Shown here in pieces: positions 34,506 through 44,391 of a stretch of DNA of 64,000 nucleotides; position 1 is the first letter of the stretch, and each line of letters starts with the position of its first letter. This stretch comes from Raphanus sativus (taxonomy: Eukaryota; Streptophyta; Magnoliopsida; Brassicales; Brassicaceae). A program made the position numbers and the translations under genes. A model generated the notes under the pieces. That model was not told the origin of the DNA. It saw nothing but the letters and a program-made list of their open reading frames with translations, and made no database searches. The DNA is taken from NCBI RefSeq assembly GCF_000801105.2, contig NC_079516.1, positions 30,417,643-30,481,642 of the forward strand, in the 5' to 3' direction.

Positions 34506-36313
34506 TTATGCATGTTGGTCTCTGGCGTGCTGGTCTTGAATCTGTTGATCCTGATCTGCCAAAGCTGCGGTATCGATCGATGCTACAAGTGGTACGTCGG
34601 TCGCTTCGCTGGGATCGCTGTCGATCGACTCCGTGTCAGCTGTGTCGATCGATTCTGAACGTTGGCCTTGGTACTCAAGATTTCCCTGCATACTGCGTAT
34701 CTCATTCTTCAAGAGACCAGTAGCTCTGCAAAGGTTGGTCACTCTTTCATTGAGAGTTCCTCAATGTTATCACTTCTTTCTATGAGTCTCTCCTCCATAG
34801 AATTCATGGCTACGTACAGCTTATGTTTGATCTCATCAACTTCTGCTGTGGTGCATGCTCTCTTCGCTGGTGGTGGTTCGGTGTCGATCGATGTTGGTCG
34901 AGGCCTGTCGATCGATGCTTCGTTGCTGTCACGAAGATCAATATAAGCTTTAACTATGCTCATATCTCTTTCTAGCTTGTCCAGCTGTCGTGACAGTGTA
35001 TCAAGGTATCGCATGATAGGTGAACTTAAAAGATCATGCTTCTCTTCATACGATTTCATCCTATCTTCCAGTTCTGCGAACCTTTTGTCGATCGATGGTG
35101 AAGAATGTGTGTCGATCGATGGAAAAGTAGCATTCTGAGCTTGGTCATTCTGGCGAATTGTGTCCAACTCTTTCTGTAGAAGATCGATCCTCTTGCTTAA
35201 CCATTTGACATTGTTGTTGAGAGGGCTGTAGACGTCTCCAATCCGTGTATTGATGTAAGCAACCTCCCATTCATCTTTCTTAGGTGATGAACATTCTGGT
35301 CGGTCTATGGATGTAGTCCTGCCGGTGTCGATCGATGGTACAGGTACTCTGTCGGTCGATTCTGGTGGCGTAGCCTCTTTCTCAAGCATGGTCAATATGT
35401 TTCCAAGCTCCACTCTTATCTCAGCCATATCATTTTGGAAGTCCTTGTAACTGACATCCAAAGGCTGGAAAGTGTCTTCCACCAATGTGTGCATGTTTGC
35501 CTCAAGGTGCGCCTGAGCTCTCCATACATCAGTCACCATATCATCTACCTCCTCTCTACTGTAGGGCACTAGTGATGGTGTGTATGCATGGTAATGGCGT
35601 GTGTGTATTGGAAGGCGTAAGCAACCTCTGTGAAAAAGAGATGCTCTATCCAAAAGTCTCTTTACTTGCTCCTTGGTAACATGGATGATCTCACCATCAA
35701 CTCCTCGAGCATAGCCAAACTCATCTCTATAGACACCATATTCGTCCTTAGCTTCCCACTTGAATCTCCTGGATCCATCAATATTGAAAGCACGTCGTCC
35801 AAACTCCAATCGTCTGTCGGGCGATCTGACTCTTGGTATGTCGATCGATGCGGGATATCCGCCGTCGATCGATGGTGTTGTAACGATGTCGATCGATGGT
35901 GTTCGTCGAGGTTGACCGAAGTGTTGAGGAACTGTATCCTCCCTTGTGTTGGTGTTGTGGTTGTCCTGGACGTGATTTAGGATGTCTGGATGGCTATGTT
36001 GCTGTGTGAACAGGTTTTCTGGTCTATTAGCAACTTGGAGGATGTCTGCTATGTCTTCTCTGGTTATGTGCAGAACTCTTCCATCCATAGCTCTTGCATA
36101 GCCATCTGTGTCCCTGAAAGTTCCAAATTCATCAGGTGTTAGTGAAACATTCCTGATATCGTAAGGTTCATGAGATCTCGGTTGAGCTCTGTTGAAGGTG
36201 TCGATCGATGGGTGTGTGGTGGTGGCGATCGATGGGTGTGTGGTGGTGGCGATCGATGGTGCACGTCTAGCTGCACGGTTGGATCGATTGAACATGTTGT
36301 TGTAGTCCTCCAT
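34506..36313 (-). pseudogene. E5 ORF2: SID-rich accessory protein, one frameshift
   Basis: 524 codons from ATG 36313 to 34739, then continuing in another phase (34742-34506), where E7 reads straight through, so one frameshift is likely. Residues about 61-93 and 190-222 form two related units of the type DEFGxxRDxxGYARxxDG followed by a short helix. A gag segment (DENGDLHDRDGHLRNAAG in E3) is similar. Then come PYSREEVDDM, many SID repeats, VYSPLNNNVKWLSKRIDLLQ, and heptad-rich stretches (RMKSYEEKHDLL, QLDKLERDM). No membrane segment, zinc knuckle or enzyme motif is seen, so it is not an Athila env-type gene. Function unknown; it may be a second structural protein. Confidence 0.65.
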
Positions 36314-36338
36314 GGATAGGTTTCTGAAAGCTGGAGGC

Positions 36339-36438
36339 NNNNNNNNNNNNNNNNNNNNNNNNNNNNNNNNNNNNNNNNNNNNNNNNNNNNNNNNNNNNNN
36401 NNNNNNNNNNNNNNNNNNNNNNNNNNNNNNNNNNNNNN
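36339..36438. other. Assembly gap (100 N)
   Basis: Exactly 100 N between the protease-ORF tail and the ORF2 start of E5. The true length is unknown, so how the two ORFs connect cannot be judged. Confidence 0.99.
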
Positions 36439-37713
36439 TGCTGGGTAGAAGGTGAAAAGTTTGGAATTGTCGTGGCTTGAGTTGTCAACCTTTTATACCC
36501 ATGTGTTGTCCTAATCAGTGAAATTCCGATTTTGTCCTTCAAGTCGTCCAGGTTAATATCGATCGATATTATACTGGCAATGTCGATCGATGGACGATGT
36601 CGTTTTGCTGGATGAAGTAGATAATCGATCGATGGTGGGCGTTTGATGTCAATCGATTGTGGGAATCGAATTGCAAATATGTCATTCTCCAAGTAATTTT
36701 CCCAAGCTCTCTCTTCCCAATAGTCTGCATCATATTCTTCACTGTGGTCTCCACTGTGGGAAGAGGTGGCTATGTGTACTGTAAAACTCTCATGAAATCC
36801 GCTATCTGCCCAACTCCTTATTGAGTAATCATCTTCCTTTCGGTTGGGTGATATGGCAAAATTCGGGTAGCAATGATCTGGTAGATCGAGTTCATCATCC
36901 GGTGGGTCTCTGTCGATCGATGATCCATAGTTGTTGTCGATCTCCTCTGACTTGTAAGTGTCGATCGGTGACGTTAAAGTACTGTCTATCGATCCCGAGT
37001 ACTCTGTCTCGTACTCGACTTCACAATGACAAACTGCGATGATACCAGTATCATCTTCTTTTACCACTGATTTGGCTGGTGGTTTGCCAAGCTTGACGGG
37101 GTCGTAGTGGATCTCTGGATCTATCATAGTCAAGCACATCCTATTGGTGTTCATGTCACATATGGCTCCTACTGTAGCCATAAATGCTCTTCCAAGTAAG
37201 AGGGAAGAGTTCCAATTTAGCTTGATGTCTAGGACATGAAAATCCACAGGGACGATAGCATCACCAATATGTACCTCCAGGTCTCTGATGAAGCCTCCAG
37301 AGTTTATCTGAGAGTAATCCACGAAAGTAAAGATCTCTGGTGAAGGCTCTACTTGCAGGCCTAGATGGTCTGCCATGACCTTTGGTAAGATGCTGACTGA
37401 TGAACCAGTGTCACATAGTGCATGAGGAAATTCAATCCCTTGTATCACACAGGGTATTACAAACTTCCCAGGATCACTCTTCTTTGGCAAAGTAATCATT
37501 TTCCTCATATCTTCTCTGACATTGTCAAACCTTCTCCTAATGTCAGTTTCAGTCTCCCTTGTTTCTCTGAAGAACATCCACAATCTCTTTGTGAAATAAA
37601 CCTCCTCAAAAGGTTTCTCTGGTGGGATTCCGATAACTCTCTTAGTGAAACCATCAATCTCCTTTTCATTAGCTTCCCTCTTAAGGTTCTTAGGAATCTT
37701 CTCCTTCCTACTC
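36439..37713 (-). CDS. E5 retropepsin ORF with long SID-rich tail (end lost in gap)
   Basis: The phase is open from about 37713. It reads KIPKNLKREANEKEIDGF, VYFTKRLWMFFRETRETETD, then the catalytic motif ALCDTGSSVSILP near 37425, LGLQVEPSPEIFTFVDYSQI, and SSLLLGRAFMATVGAICD near 37190. After the protease come SID repeats, LPDHCYPNFAI, an acidic stretch (DADYWEERAWENYLEND) and KRHRPSIDIASIISIDIN. The protease would mature Gag. The start is uncertain because the ORF follows the upstream frame (37715-38419) with no clear ATG, suggesting that a frameshift or decay joins them. It continues past the gap to a stop at 36267. Confidence 0.75.
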
Positions 37714-37714
37714 C

Positions 37715-38419
37715 TTAACCTTCTTCCTTCAGTTCCCTCTGATGTAGTGTAGTGTCTGAAGGGTTACCAGTGATTTCGGTAGGGTTAGCTTGTGGTTTCG
37801 GTGTGGGTCTGAGTGCATTGATTCGGTTGCTGTCTATCGATGGTAGTTGCACTCGGTATGTGAGAGGTGCGTGTCGATCGATAGGTGGAGAAAAGGGTCG
37901 ATCGATACGGTTCTCTTCTTTGTGTCGATCGATGAGTGGCTCATCTCGTCGGTCGATATCTTCGTAGGTGTGGGTGGGTGGGTATGGATGAGAAGCCGTG
38001 AATTCAGCATGTGTCAATATCCTAACCGCGTTGCAGTCTGCAAGCGTATCCGGAAATGACATCGTCGATGTCGATCGATGTGGACTAGTTGGTGTCGATC
38101 GACACCATTGTGATCCACCGAGACTTAGTGAACTTTCCACTTTGAAGTCTCCTTCTTGTAGCTTCTCCTGTTTCACCACTTGCCAGAAATCATCATCTAT
38201 GATAGCATTGACGTGGTGTTTCCTATTTCCTTCCCCTACTTCCTTAGAAGTTCCAATCCTCCTGATAGAGTCTTCAGTCTGGACAATCTGTGTCTCAAGT
38301 TTCTTAACTTGAGTGCAGATGGTGTCTATCCTCGTGGTCAGATTGTTGAAGACAGAATCAATCTTCCCATTGAAGTCTACTGTAAGCTTCTGCTGACCTT
38401 CCAGAACTCTATCAATCAT
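37715..38419 (-). pseudogene. E5 gag-protease linker, SID-rich
   Basis: 234 codons starting MIDRVLEGQQKLTVDFNGK, a helix-rich part that normally follows the gag C-terminus (FNNLTTRIDTICTQVKKLE, NAIIDDDFWQVVKQEKLQEG). It then becomes a tail where the SID words are read in other phases as well (RSTPTSPHRST, DIDRRDEPLIDRH, PSIDSNRI). The upstream gag frame ends in an overlapping ATGA (38419-38416). It is probably one continuous gag-linker-protease ORF broken by small indels. Confidence 0.6.
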
Positions 38420-39782
38420 GGCATCAAACTTACTCTACTGGGTGGGTTTTGGTAAGCTGAGTTGCCGTAGTTCCTTGTGTTGGTGAAGGGTTTCTGATAC
38501 TGTGAACTCTGGTTGTAGTTACTCTTCTGACCACTGCCAAAAAATTTTTTGTTTCCACTCTGGTTTCCATATCTCTGAAATCCAGTACCTCCAATGTAGT
38601 TCACATCTTCCTCTGTATCATCCTCTCTAGCCTCTCCTTCTTCAGCTGAGCAGACTGGCTGCCCCAGAAATGCATGTAAAGCATCTATCTTGGCTCTGAC
38701 TTCATTCATCTGGTCTTCTCCGATGGCTGCAACCGATTTCTTCTTGTCAGAGTCAGTGTTCTTGGTGTTGCTGCTGTTGGCTAGGTTCTCAATAAGTCTC
38801 ACAGCCTCTATTGGATTCCTAGTGTTGAAGTTCCCCTCACTAGCAGTATCAAGAGCCATCTATACCATAAGGCGATACCTCTGTAGAAAGTGCTTAATAG
38901 CTGGACTTCATTGAATCCATGGTGTGGACAGTCTCGCTGGAAGAACTTGAATCTGATCCACGCGTCTTTAAAAGTCTCACTAGGCTTTTGCGCGAAAGTG
39001 GCGATTTTGCTTCTTAAGTCTTCAGCGCGTGCCTCATCAAAGAAATTACGCAGGAAGGCGTTTTTGATGTCGGCCCAGGATGTCAGTGATCCTGTAGGTA
39101 GCTGCTTGAGCCAGTGCGAAGCTTCTCCAATCAGTGAGTATTTGAAGAGCTTGCAGAGTAGGTAGTCCTCGGGGACTCCATCCATTCGAATAGCAGCGAT
39201 AAGATCCTCGAACCTCTCCAGATGGTCCATAGGATGCTCGTGTGATTGCCCAGAATAAGGTATCTGAGACACGAGAGAGTAGTACTGAGGCTTGAGCTCG
39301 AAGTTCGGCTTCTGAATCTCTGGAAGTCGGATAGCTGATCTGTTGGTGTAGTACTCGTCTGGACGGTTATAGTCTGCCAACGATCGTGTTTGAGCTTCTC
39401 CTGTAGCCTCAGCTTCAGGCTCAGGGATTATGTTCCCCTGTGCATCTAGCTTCTGACTTGTTGCATTACGCAGATGACCATCTTGGTCATACAGGTTTCC
39501 ATTCTCGCCCTGCGTGAGAATAACAATCGCGACCATGCTTCGCGGAGTAGTGTCGATCGATATACGGTTAGAAGTATCGATCGATGTGGATCGGCGAACG
39601 GTATCGGTCGACGGTGTTGTCTGAGTGTCGGTCGACTGTTGAACGTGAGTATCAGTCGACGGTGTTGCATTTCTGTCGATCGATGCGGAGCGTAGGTCTT
39701 TGCGGATTGAACGTTCCAAGTGTGCAGGATCCTCTGAGAATAATAGTTGATTTCCCATGTTGCTTCTGGTACTGCTGGGCAT
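38416..39782 (-). pseudogene. E5 gag (Athila-like), one frameshift
   Basis: Start MPSSTRSNMGNQLLFSEDP, then LERSIRKDLRSASID, SID/STD repeats, DQDGHLRNATSQKLDAQG, LADYNRPDEYYTNRSAIRLP, HPMDHLERFEDL, the gag core (LLCKLFKYSLIGEASHWLKQ, FFQRDCPHHGFNEVQLL), and after a frameshift near 38860 the C-terminal part 38859-38416 (DTASEGNFNTRNPIEAVRL, VNYIGGTGFQRYGNQSGN and an Asn/Gln-rich tail). The order matches E3 and E6. Gag builds the particle; a CCHC knuckle is not evident, and the Gly/Asn/Gln-rich tail may take over RNA binding (inference). Confidence 0.82.
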
Positions 39783-39785
39783 GTA

Positions 39786-39806
39786 CTGAAAACAAGAAAA
39801 AAATTT
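39786..39806 (-). promoter_or_regulatory. Polypyrimidine tract plus CAG before E5 gag ATG
   Basis: The minus strand has TTTTTTTCTTGTTTTCAG, then three bases, then the ATG at 39782. Same layout as in E1, E3 and E6. Confidence 0.45.
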
Positions 39807-39871
39807 AAATAAGAAAGGGGGTAAAAGAAAAACCTAAGATTAATAAGATTAAATCTAATGGCGATCAAAGC

Positions 39872-39889
39872 TCCCCAGCAACGGCGCCA
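39872..39889 (-). promoter_or_regulatory. E5 primer-binding site with one mismatch
   Basis: The minus strand reads TGGCGCCGTTGCTGGGGA, one change from the tRNA-Asp complement. It is a C-to-T change on this strand. Confidence 0.82.
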
Positions 39890-39893
39890 AATT

Positions 39894-41243
39894 TGATAGT
39901 GCTCAAATTACCCAGTAGAGCTTACTCTCTCAAATAAGAGGTACAGCTGTAGTACTTAGGGATCGAATCACGAGGAGCTAGGGAACCAATTAAATAAAAT
40001 CTACTAATCAATCCTAGGCAAGGTTGGTTTATATGATAGAAATGAAAATAACAATTCCTAAAATGAGCAAGGTAGTTGCTCTAACTAACAATATGATGGG
40101 TTGTTTAAATGTGATAAAGAGTGCTAGACATAGGGTTTCTATTCAGGAATGGAGATAATCTCTATAAATGCTTTAACAAGTTGCTTGCATGATACTATTG
40201 ATCTCAGTCGCTTAACATATGTGATAAATCACTGGTTAAAATATCTAGATCTCTGGCCACACCTTTCGCATGATGACACAGAAAAAGAGTCGGTCGATAT
40301 CCTTTTGAGATATCGAGCGATACACCTTTCGCGGCGCCGATCGATTCACCATTCGGGATATCGATCGACGGCTTCTAGATCTGCCTAGGCGCGAGCCGAA
40401 TATGACCACAAGGTCTCAAGGAGGAACTGTCGTTCTTCTCAACGGGAGACAGGCATCACTCAAATGGATAATTCAAGATAATCTAAAATCCTAGTGATCT
40501 ATGTTCTAGTTAGCTAATCTAAAACAAGCATAGAGTACAATCCATTTGATGAGTATCACAACTTAGCAATTATAGTTTGGGGCTAATCCCACAAACCTAT
40601 TTAAACCCTAGATCTAACAAGTAGACTACTCAGACATAGCTAAGCAATTCATAACAATAGATAGATGAAAGAATTGCATAGATAGAATAAAGTTGAAATA
40701 CAAAAGGAGATGAGAAATCTCTCCAATCTCTCTCAAACAAATAAAGCTCTAGTCTCTCTCTCACACTCTCTGCTTTGAGGGTTGTTAAAAGCTTGCTTCT
40801 TTCGAAGGTTGCCGTCAAAAACACTTAGCAGGAGTATTTAAGCATTTCCATTAGGTTAAAAACTCGTCAGGGGCAATCTTGTAATTTGGTGAAGTCTTGG
40901 TGAAGTAGTCGGCTAAACCATTTCGTCCTTGATATCGATCGACAACATTAAATGTGTATCGATCGATTATAATCTTCTAGTACGCGGATCTTCTCAGCTA
41001 CATCGATCGACAACTCAAGATGAGTATCGATCGATTATAATCGCAATGTCGATTTCCGACTTAGTCTTGAATGGTCAACTCGGGTGTATCATCTCTTGCA
41101 CTCCAAAATGCTCCAAAAACATCACTTTCTCACAAAATGCTCATGAACCTGAAAACATACCTAACAGGCTAGAAAACATATTAAATATATAATAAAATAC
41201 TAGTATACCATGGTTAAAAACGGGTAAAATCCATGGTATATCA
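39894..41243 (-). repeat. E5 5' LTR
   Basis: 1350 bp, TGATATACCATGG...GCACTATCA on the minus strand. Paired SID words are at 40932-41042. Confidence 0.9.
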
Positions 41244-41248
41244 GTCGA

Positions 41249-41621
41249 CAATGAGCCTCACGAATCGACCGACACAGAGCCTTTAGAATCGGTCGACATC
41301 ATCCAAATTTCAGAACAGAACGAGACTGAAAAGTCTAAGTCTGGGGGAAGACCTAGAAAGAGGAAGAAGAAAATGAAAAGAAATATAAATGCATATTCTC
41401 TATCACTGGTCCCTTCTCAGTGTCAGGAGGAAAGTCTTGAGTGTAGAGTGCGACGCAGAGGAGGTCCAGCTTCTTTTGCTAAGGTTAGAGTGTTATCTGA
41501 TCCAAAACTGAGAGACAAAGGGGAAGCGTCTGCAAGAGCTTTCATCAACTGCATCAACCAAATGAGGAAGAGAGACACAGAAACTTGTTTTGGAGCAAGT
41601 TCACATCCTCATCCAGATTAA
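41249..41621 (+). pseudogene. E3 protease-ORF C-terminal domain (after E5)
   Basis: Resumes the E3 ORF: SID-type words, EKSKSGGRPRKRKKKMKR (a basic cluster), then the conserved domain LVPSQCQEESLECRVRRRGG, FAKVRVLSDPKLRDKGEASA and FINCINQMRKRDTETCFG, stop at 41619-41621. The E6 copy (48740-48976) is nearly identical, so the domain is a defined module of the plus-type elements. It has several Cys and Arg residues and may bind nucleic acid (inference). I do not recognise the family. Confidence 0.65.
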
Positions 41622-41666
41622 ATCAGACTTCCAAAAGTCAAGTTAATGACTAAAAATAAGCGCTGA

Positions 41667-41684
41667 ATGGGAGGTAACCCACTG
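41667..41684 (+). other. Stem-loop B of E3 (variant)
   Basis: AATGGG-AGGTAA-CCCACT, with AGCGCT just upstream. One A-C mismatch weakens the stem relative to E1, E5 and E7. It lies 46 bases after the ORF stop. Confidence 0.6.
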
Positions 41685-41782
41685 TTAGGTTTGTTTTAAA
41701 TTTGGTTTTATTTTCATATTCTACTGATTTTTGTTTATAACTATTGCAGGTTAAAAAAAAAAAAGATGAACATTACGCACAA

Positions 41783-41943
41783 CACTGTAGCAACAGTGCC
41801 GAGCGACACTGTAGTGAGGACATTGATCGATATTATAGCAGTCCGCCGAGCGACACTGTAGCAAGCAAATCAATCGACACTGTAGCAGAGTTACTGTAGC
41901 AGAATCACTGCAACGACGCTACTGTAGTAGAGTCACTGTTCAT
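41783..41943 (+). repeat. ACTGTAGCA array in E3 3' noncoding region
   Basis: Irregular repeats of ACTGTAGCA or close variants mixed with SID words. The E6 equivalent is at 49109-49225. It echoes the ACTGTTCAT units of the coding array but lies after the ORF. The first copy can fold as CACTGT-AGCA-ACAGTG. Confidence 0.7.
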
Positions 41944-42264
41944 CCAAAAAAAATTGGTTTTACGTTTATCTGTTACTGACTTTTAGTGTTTTATTTTAGT
42001 GTTTTATATTAGGTAAAAATAGAGGGGATATAATCAAGGACGATGAGTTTCCATAAGAATCGACCATGGCTGGCCAGCATCGGTCGACAGAGCATCACAA
42101 GCATCGATCAATCGCCACTTAACTGTGTTGATCGACAGAGCATCAATGGTATTGATCTCCACTTAACTGTGTTGATTGATATTTACATCAAAGTCAGGTA
42201 TACCGTTTTTCCTTGTTAAATATTGTCCTTATGATTTATTCTCCCACCAATCTTGGACTATATA

Positions 42265-42280
42265 ACACTGGAGACAGTGT
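42265..42280 (+). other. Stem-loop A of E3 (GNRA loop GAGA)
   Basis: ACACTG-GAGA-CAGTGT, a perfect 6-bp stem, followed by AATTTAAGTCTCGGGGGA. Confidence 0.68.
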
Positions 42281-42567
42281 AATTTAAGTCTCGGGGGATT
42301 ACTAACGTTTATCTACTTTATGAGTTTTATCTAAAATGTTTTCAAAAAAAAATTTATTGAGTCAAGAAGGGGATATAATCTTAATCGATTTACTACTTGT
42401 CATCTAAGCACTCTTTAGACCAGTCTTAAATTTACTGACTGCAGAAGTACTAGAGATACTAAAGTGGATCAACCTGTCAACTATGTTTGCACTTGCTGAA
42501 ATTGTTTGAAGGAACCAAAGCTGACCTCCAACCTAATATTGACTTGATTTGCTTGTCTTGCTTCAGT
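42281..42567 (+). other. E3 3' noncoding, deleted at its right end
   Basis: Matches E6 49844-50121, then stops at 'cttgtcttg' and joins the middle of the LTR. The PPT, the last ~750 bp of noncoding sequence and the first ~320 bp of the LTR seen in E6 are missing. Confidence 0.7.
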
Positions 42568-43688
42568 TGGTCAGTCTGCCTCGCGAGAGGAAGCTGTCGA
42601 GAAGAAGATTGTACGTCGATCGATGCAACAGAGTGCATGTCGATCGACAGGGACATCAGAAAGTGGGCTGAGTATATTTTATGACCAACTGAAGCCCAGG
42701 AGTCACCACAAAGTTACCAAAATACCCTTGACGACCATAAACCCAATTTATGTTGTTTTTAAGCCACTGTTGACGGCTACACTTTCTACGCTTTCTTTTG
42801 ATTCATTGTTCTTAGTTTAGGAGAAAAGAGAGGAACTCCTTCATAGTCCTCTTGGAACTCCTTTGGTTTTTATATCTATTCTATTGCAATTACATCTATT
42901 CATCTATGATTTCTGTGACAGCTATCATGTCTGAGTATATCCACCTGTTAGGTTTAGGGTTCAGACAGGTTATGAGGGATTAGCCCCAAATATAGAATTG
43001 CTAAGTTGTGGTATTAATCATTGAGAATGTTCTTAATGCTTGTTCTTGAGTAATTAACTTGAATTTGATCATAGAATCATTAGGCACAAGTGAGAGCTTG
43101 GTCTCTTATCTGACTTGTCTTCTCTGATCTAGGATTGCTAGATAACAGCGAGAGCTGGTTTAGAAACCCTAGTGAACATATATTCAACCCACGCATTAAG
43201 CTTACTAGAAGCGCGTCGATCGTTATTCCTATTGAATAATCGATCGACGGAGCGAAAGGTGTATCGATCGATACTCCTATAGAGTCATCGACCGACACTT
43301 TCTAATTGATCATCCCGACAGGTGAAATCATTGGATCTAGTAATAGATAACCTATACAACGAGAGTTGATATGTTATTCTTATAGTTGAGTTCTATAATA
43401 TCATAATTTAGTATCTATATCATTATAATTCCAGCCTGAATAGAAACCCTAGATCTAGCTACCATCCTTCCATCAAAAAACTCTTGGTTACATAAGAACA
43501 ACTGCCTTGTTCACTTTGCTTTCATTACATTCATATTTACTGCTTTATAACTTTTTGCCTAGTTAAATCTTAATATCTATAGTTTAGTGTGCGCCCTAGC
43601 TCTCTGTGGATTCGATCCCTAAGTACTACAATCGAACCTCTTATTTGAGAGAGTAAGATCACTTGTTAGGGTAATTTGAGTGATATCA
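42568..43688 (+). repeat. E3 3' LTR, 5' part deleted
   Basis: 1121 bp matching 5' LTR from about 23766 onward, ending GTGATATCA at the right TSD. The deletion is internal, since the outer end and TSD are intact. Confidence 0.88.
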
Positions 43689-43693
43689 GAAGT

Positions 43694-44036
43694 CGAGAAG
43701 ATCGCGGAGTCGGTTATGGGAAGAGCGGACTCGAGATTATAAAAGGGAGGAGAGATCAACGTTAAAAGGACAGTGAAAACCCTAGAGAGAGAGCATATCA
43801 CACACTTTTACCTTTCTAACTTTGTCATCGATCCCGATCTTGATCGATCTCTTGGTTATAATCAATCTCTTTGTTATTCCTTGTAATCAACCTCTTGATC
43901 AATAAAAGTCCATTTTGTCAACTGAATTTCGATTACATCGTTGTGTTCTAAGGATATCGTTGCCTACATCTTTTGTCATTCCCTAGTTTACTTTACAAAC
44001 ACTACAAAATACTGAGTGTAGATTTTAGGTTCTACA
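43694..44036 (+). repeat. E2 3' LTR, second part
   Basis: 343 bp completing the LTR begun at 23218. TATA box at 43738-43744. It ends TTCTACA, followed by the right TSD GAGTA (44037-44041). Confidence 0.9.
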
Positions 44037-44041
44037 GAGTA

Positions 44042-44370
44042 CATGAAATCTCTCAAGAATAACTCTCTTTCTCACAACTTTGTAAAACTCTCTCAACTCA
44101 CAAAAACGGCTCTCTTGCTTCAAACACTTAAGCAAGGTATAAATATTAGGCTAAAACTCGGCTGGGTATTTTGGTAATTAGATGGAGTCTTGGGCTTTAA
44201 GTCGGCTATGACCAAACTGGGTTTTTGCGTTCTTGCTATCGATCAATTTCATAGAGTTTGCATTGATCGATATGTATCTCTCCATGTCGACCTCTAATGC
44301 TGGTTGATATGGTCATCTCAGGTAAAGTATCTAAAGTGCTCCGAAATGAACCAAAATCACCATCTTCTCT
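44042..44370 (-). mobile_element. E0: LTR remnant, piece c
   Basis: Continues E0 after E2 ('aactctctttctcac', 'ttgggctttaagtcggctatgacc', 'tgtcgacctct'), parallel to E1 LTR 880-1215 in the same minus orientation. It stops near 44370-44391, where a plus-type LTR begins, so its own 5' end (about 100 bp) is missing. Confidence 0.75.
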
Positions 44371-44391
44371 CCAAATGGAGACATTTCCACC

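Larger units (their letters stand above)
31630..41243 (-). mobile_element. E5: SID-family LTR retrotransposon, minus type
   Basis: TSD GTCGA (31625-31629 and 41244-41248), itself inside a TCGGTCGA word of E3. 5' LTR 39894-41243, PBS, gag, linker, protease, ORF2, stem-loops, PPT and 3' LTR 31630-32930. It is the best preserved minus-type member in the window, apart from a 100-N gap. No reverse transcriptase, RNase H or integrase is present. Confidence 0.92.
23442..43688 (+). mobile_element. E3: SID-family LTR retrotransposon, plus type
   Basis: TSD GAAGT (23437-23441 and 43689-43693). 5' LTR 23442-24888, PBS, gag, a Thr-Val-His repeat array, protease, a conserved C-terminal domain, stem-loops B and A, and a shortened 3' LTR (42568-43688). 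E4 interrupts the repeat array and E5 interrupts the protease ORF. No reverse transcriptase or integrase is seen. Without its passengers the element is about 6.9 kb. Confidence 0.9.
8245..44036 (+). mobile_element. E2: Tat-type Ty3/gypsy LTR retrotransposon, decayed
   Basis: 567-bp 5' LTR (8245-8811, copied at 9330-9896), PBS, a fused gag-protease remnant, reverse transcriptase, RNase H, integrase, an antisense spliced ORF, PPT and a 3' LTR split by E3 (23218-23441 plus 43694-44036, together again 567 bp). TSD GAGTA lies at 8240-8244 and 44037-44041. E8 interrupts the reverse transcriptase. By hand I count about 28 differences between copy B and the 3' LTR (roughly 5%), so it is not young. 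The antisense ORF and RNase H arrangement are typical of the Tat lineage. Confidence 0.9.

Noticed and set aside
34506..36313. ORF2 as an Athila env-like gene
   Set aside because: No signal peptide or membrane segment, and it is hydrophilic with SID repeats.
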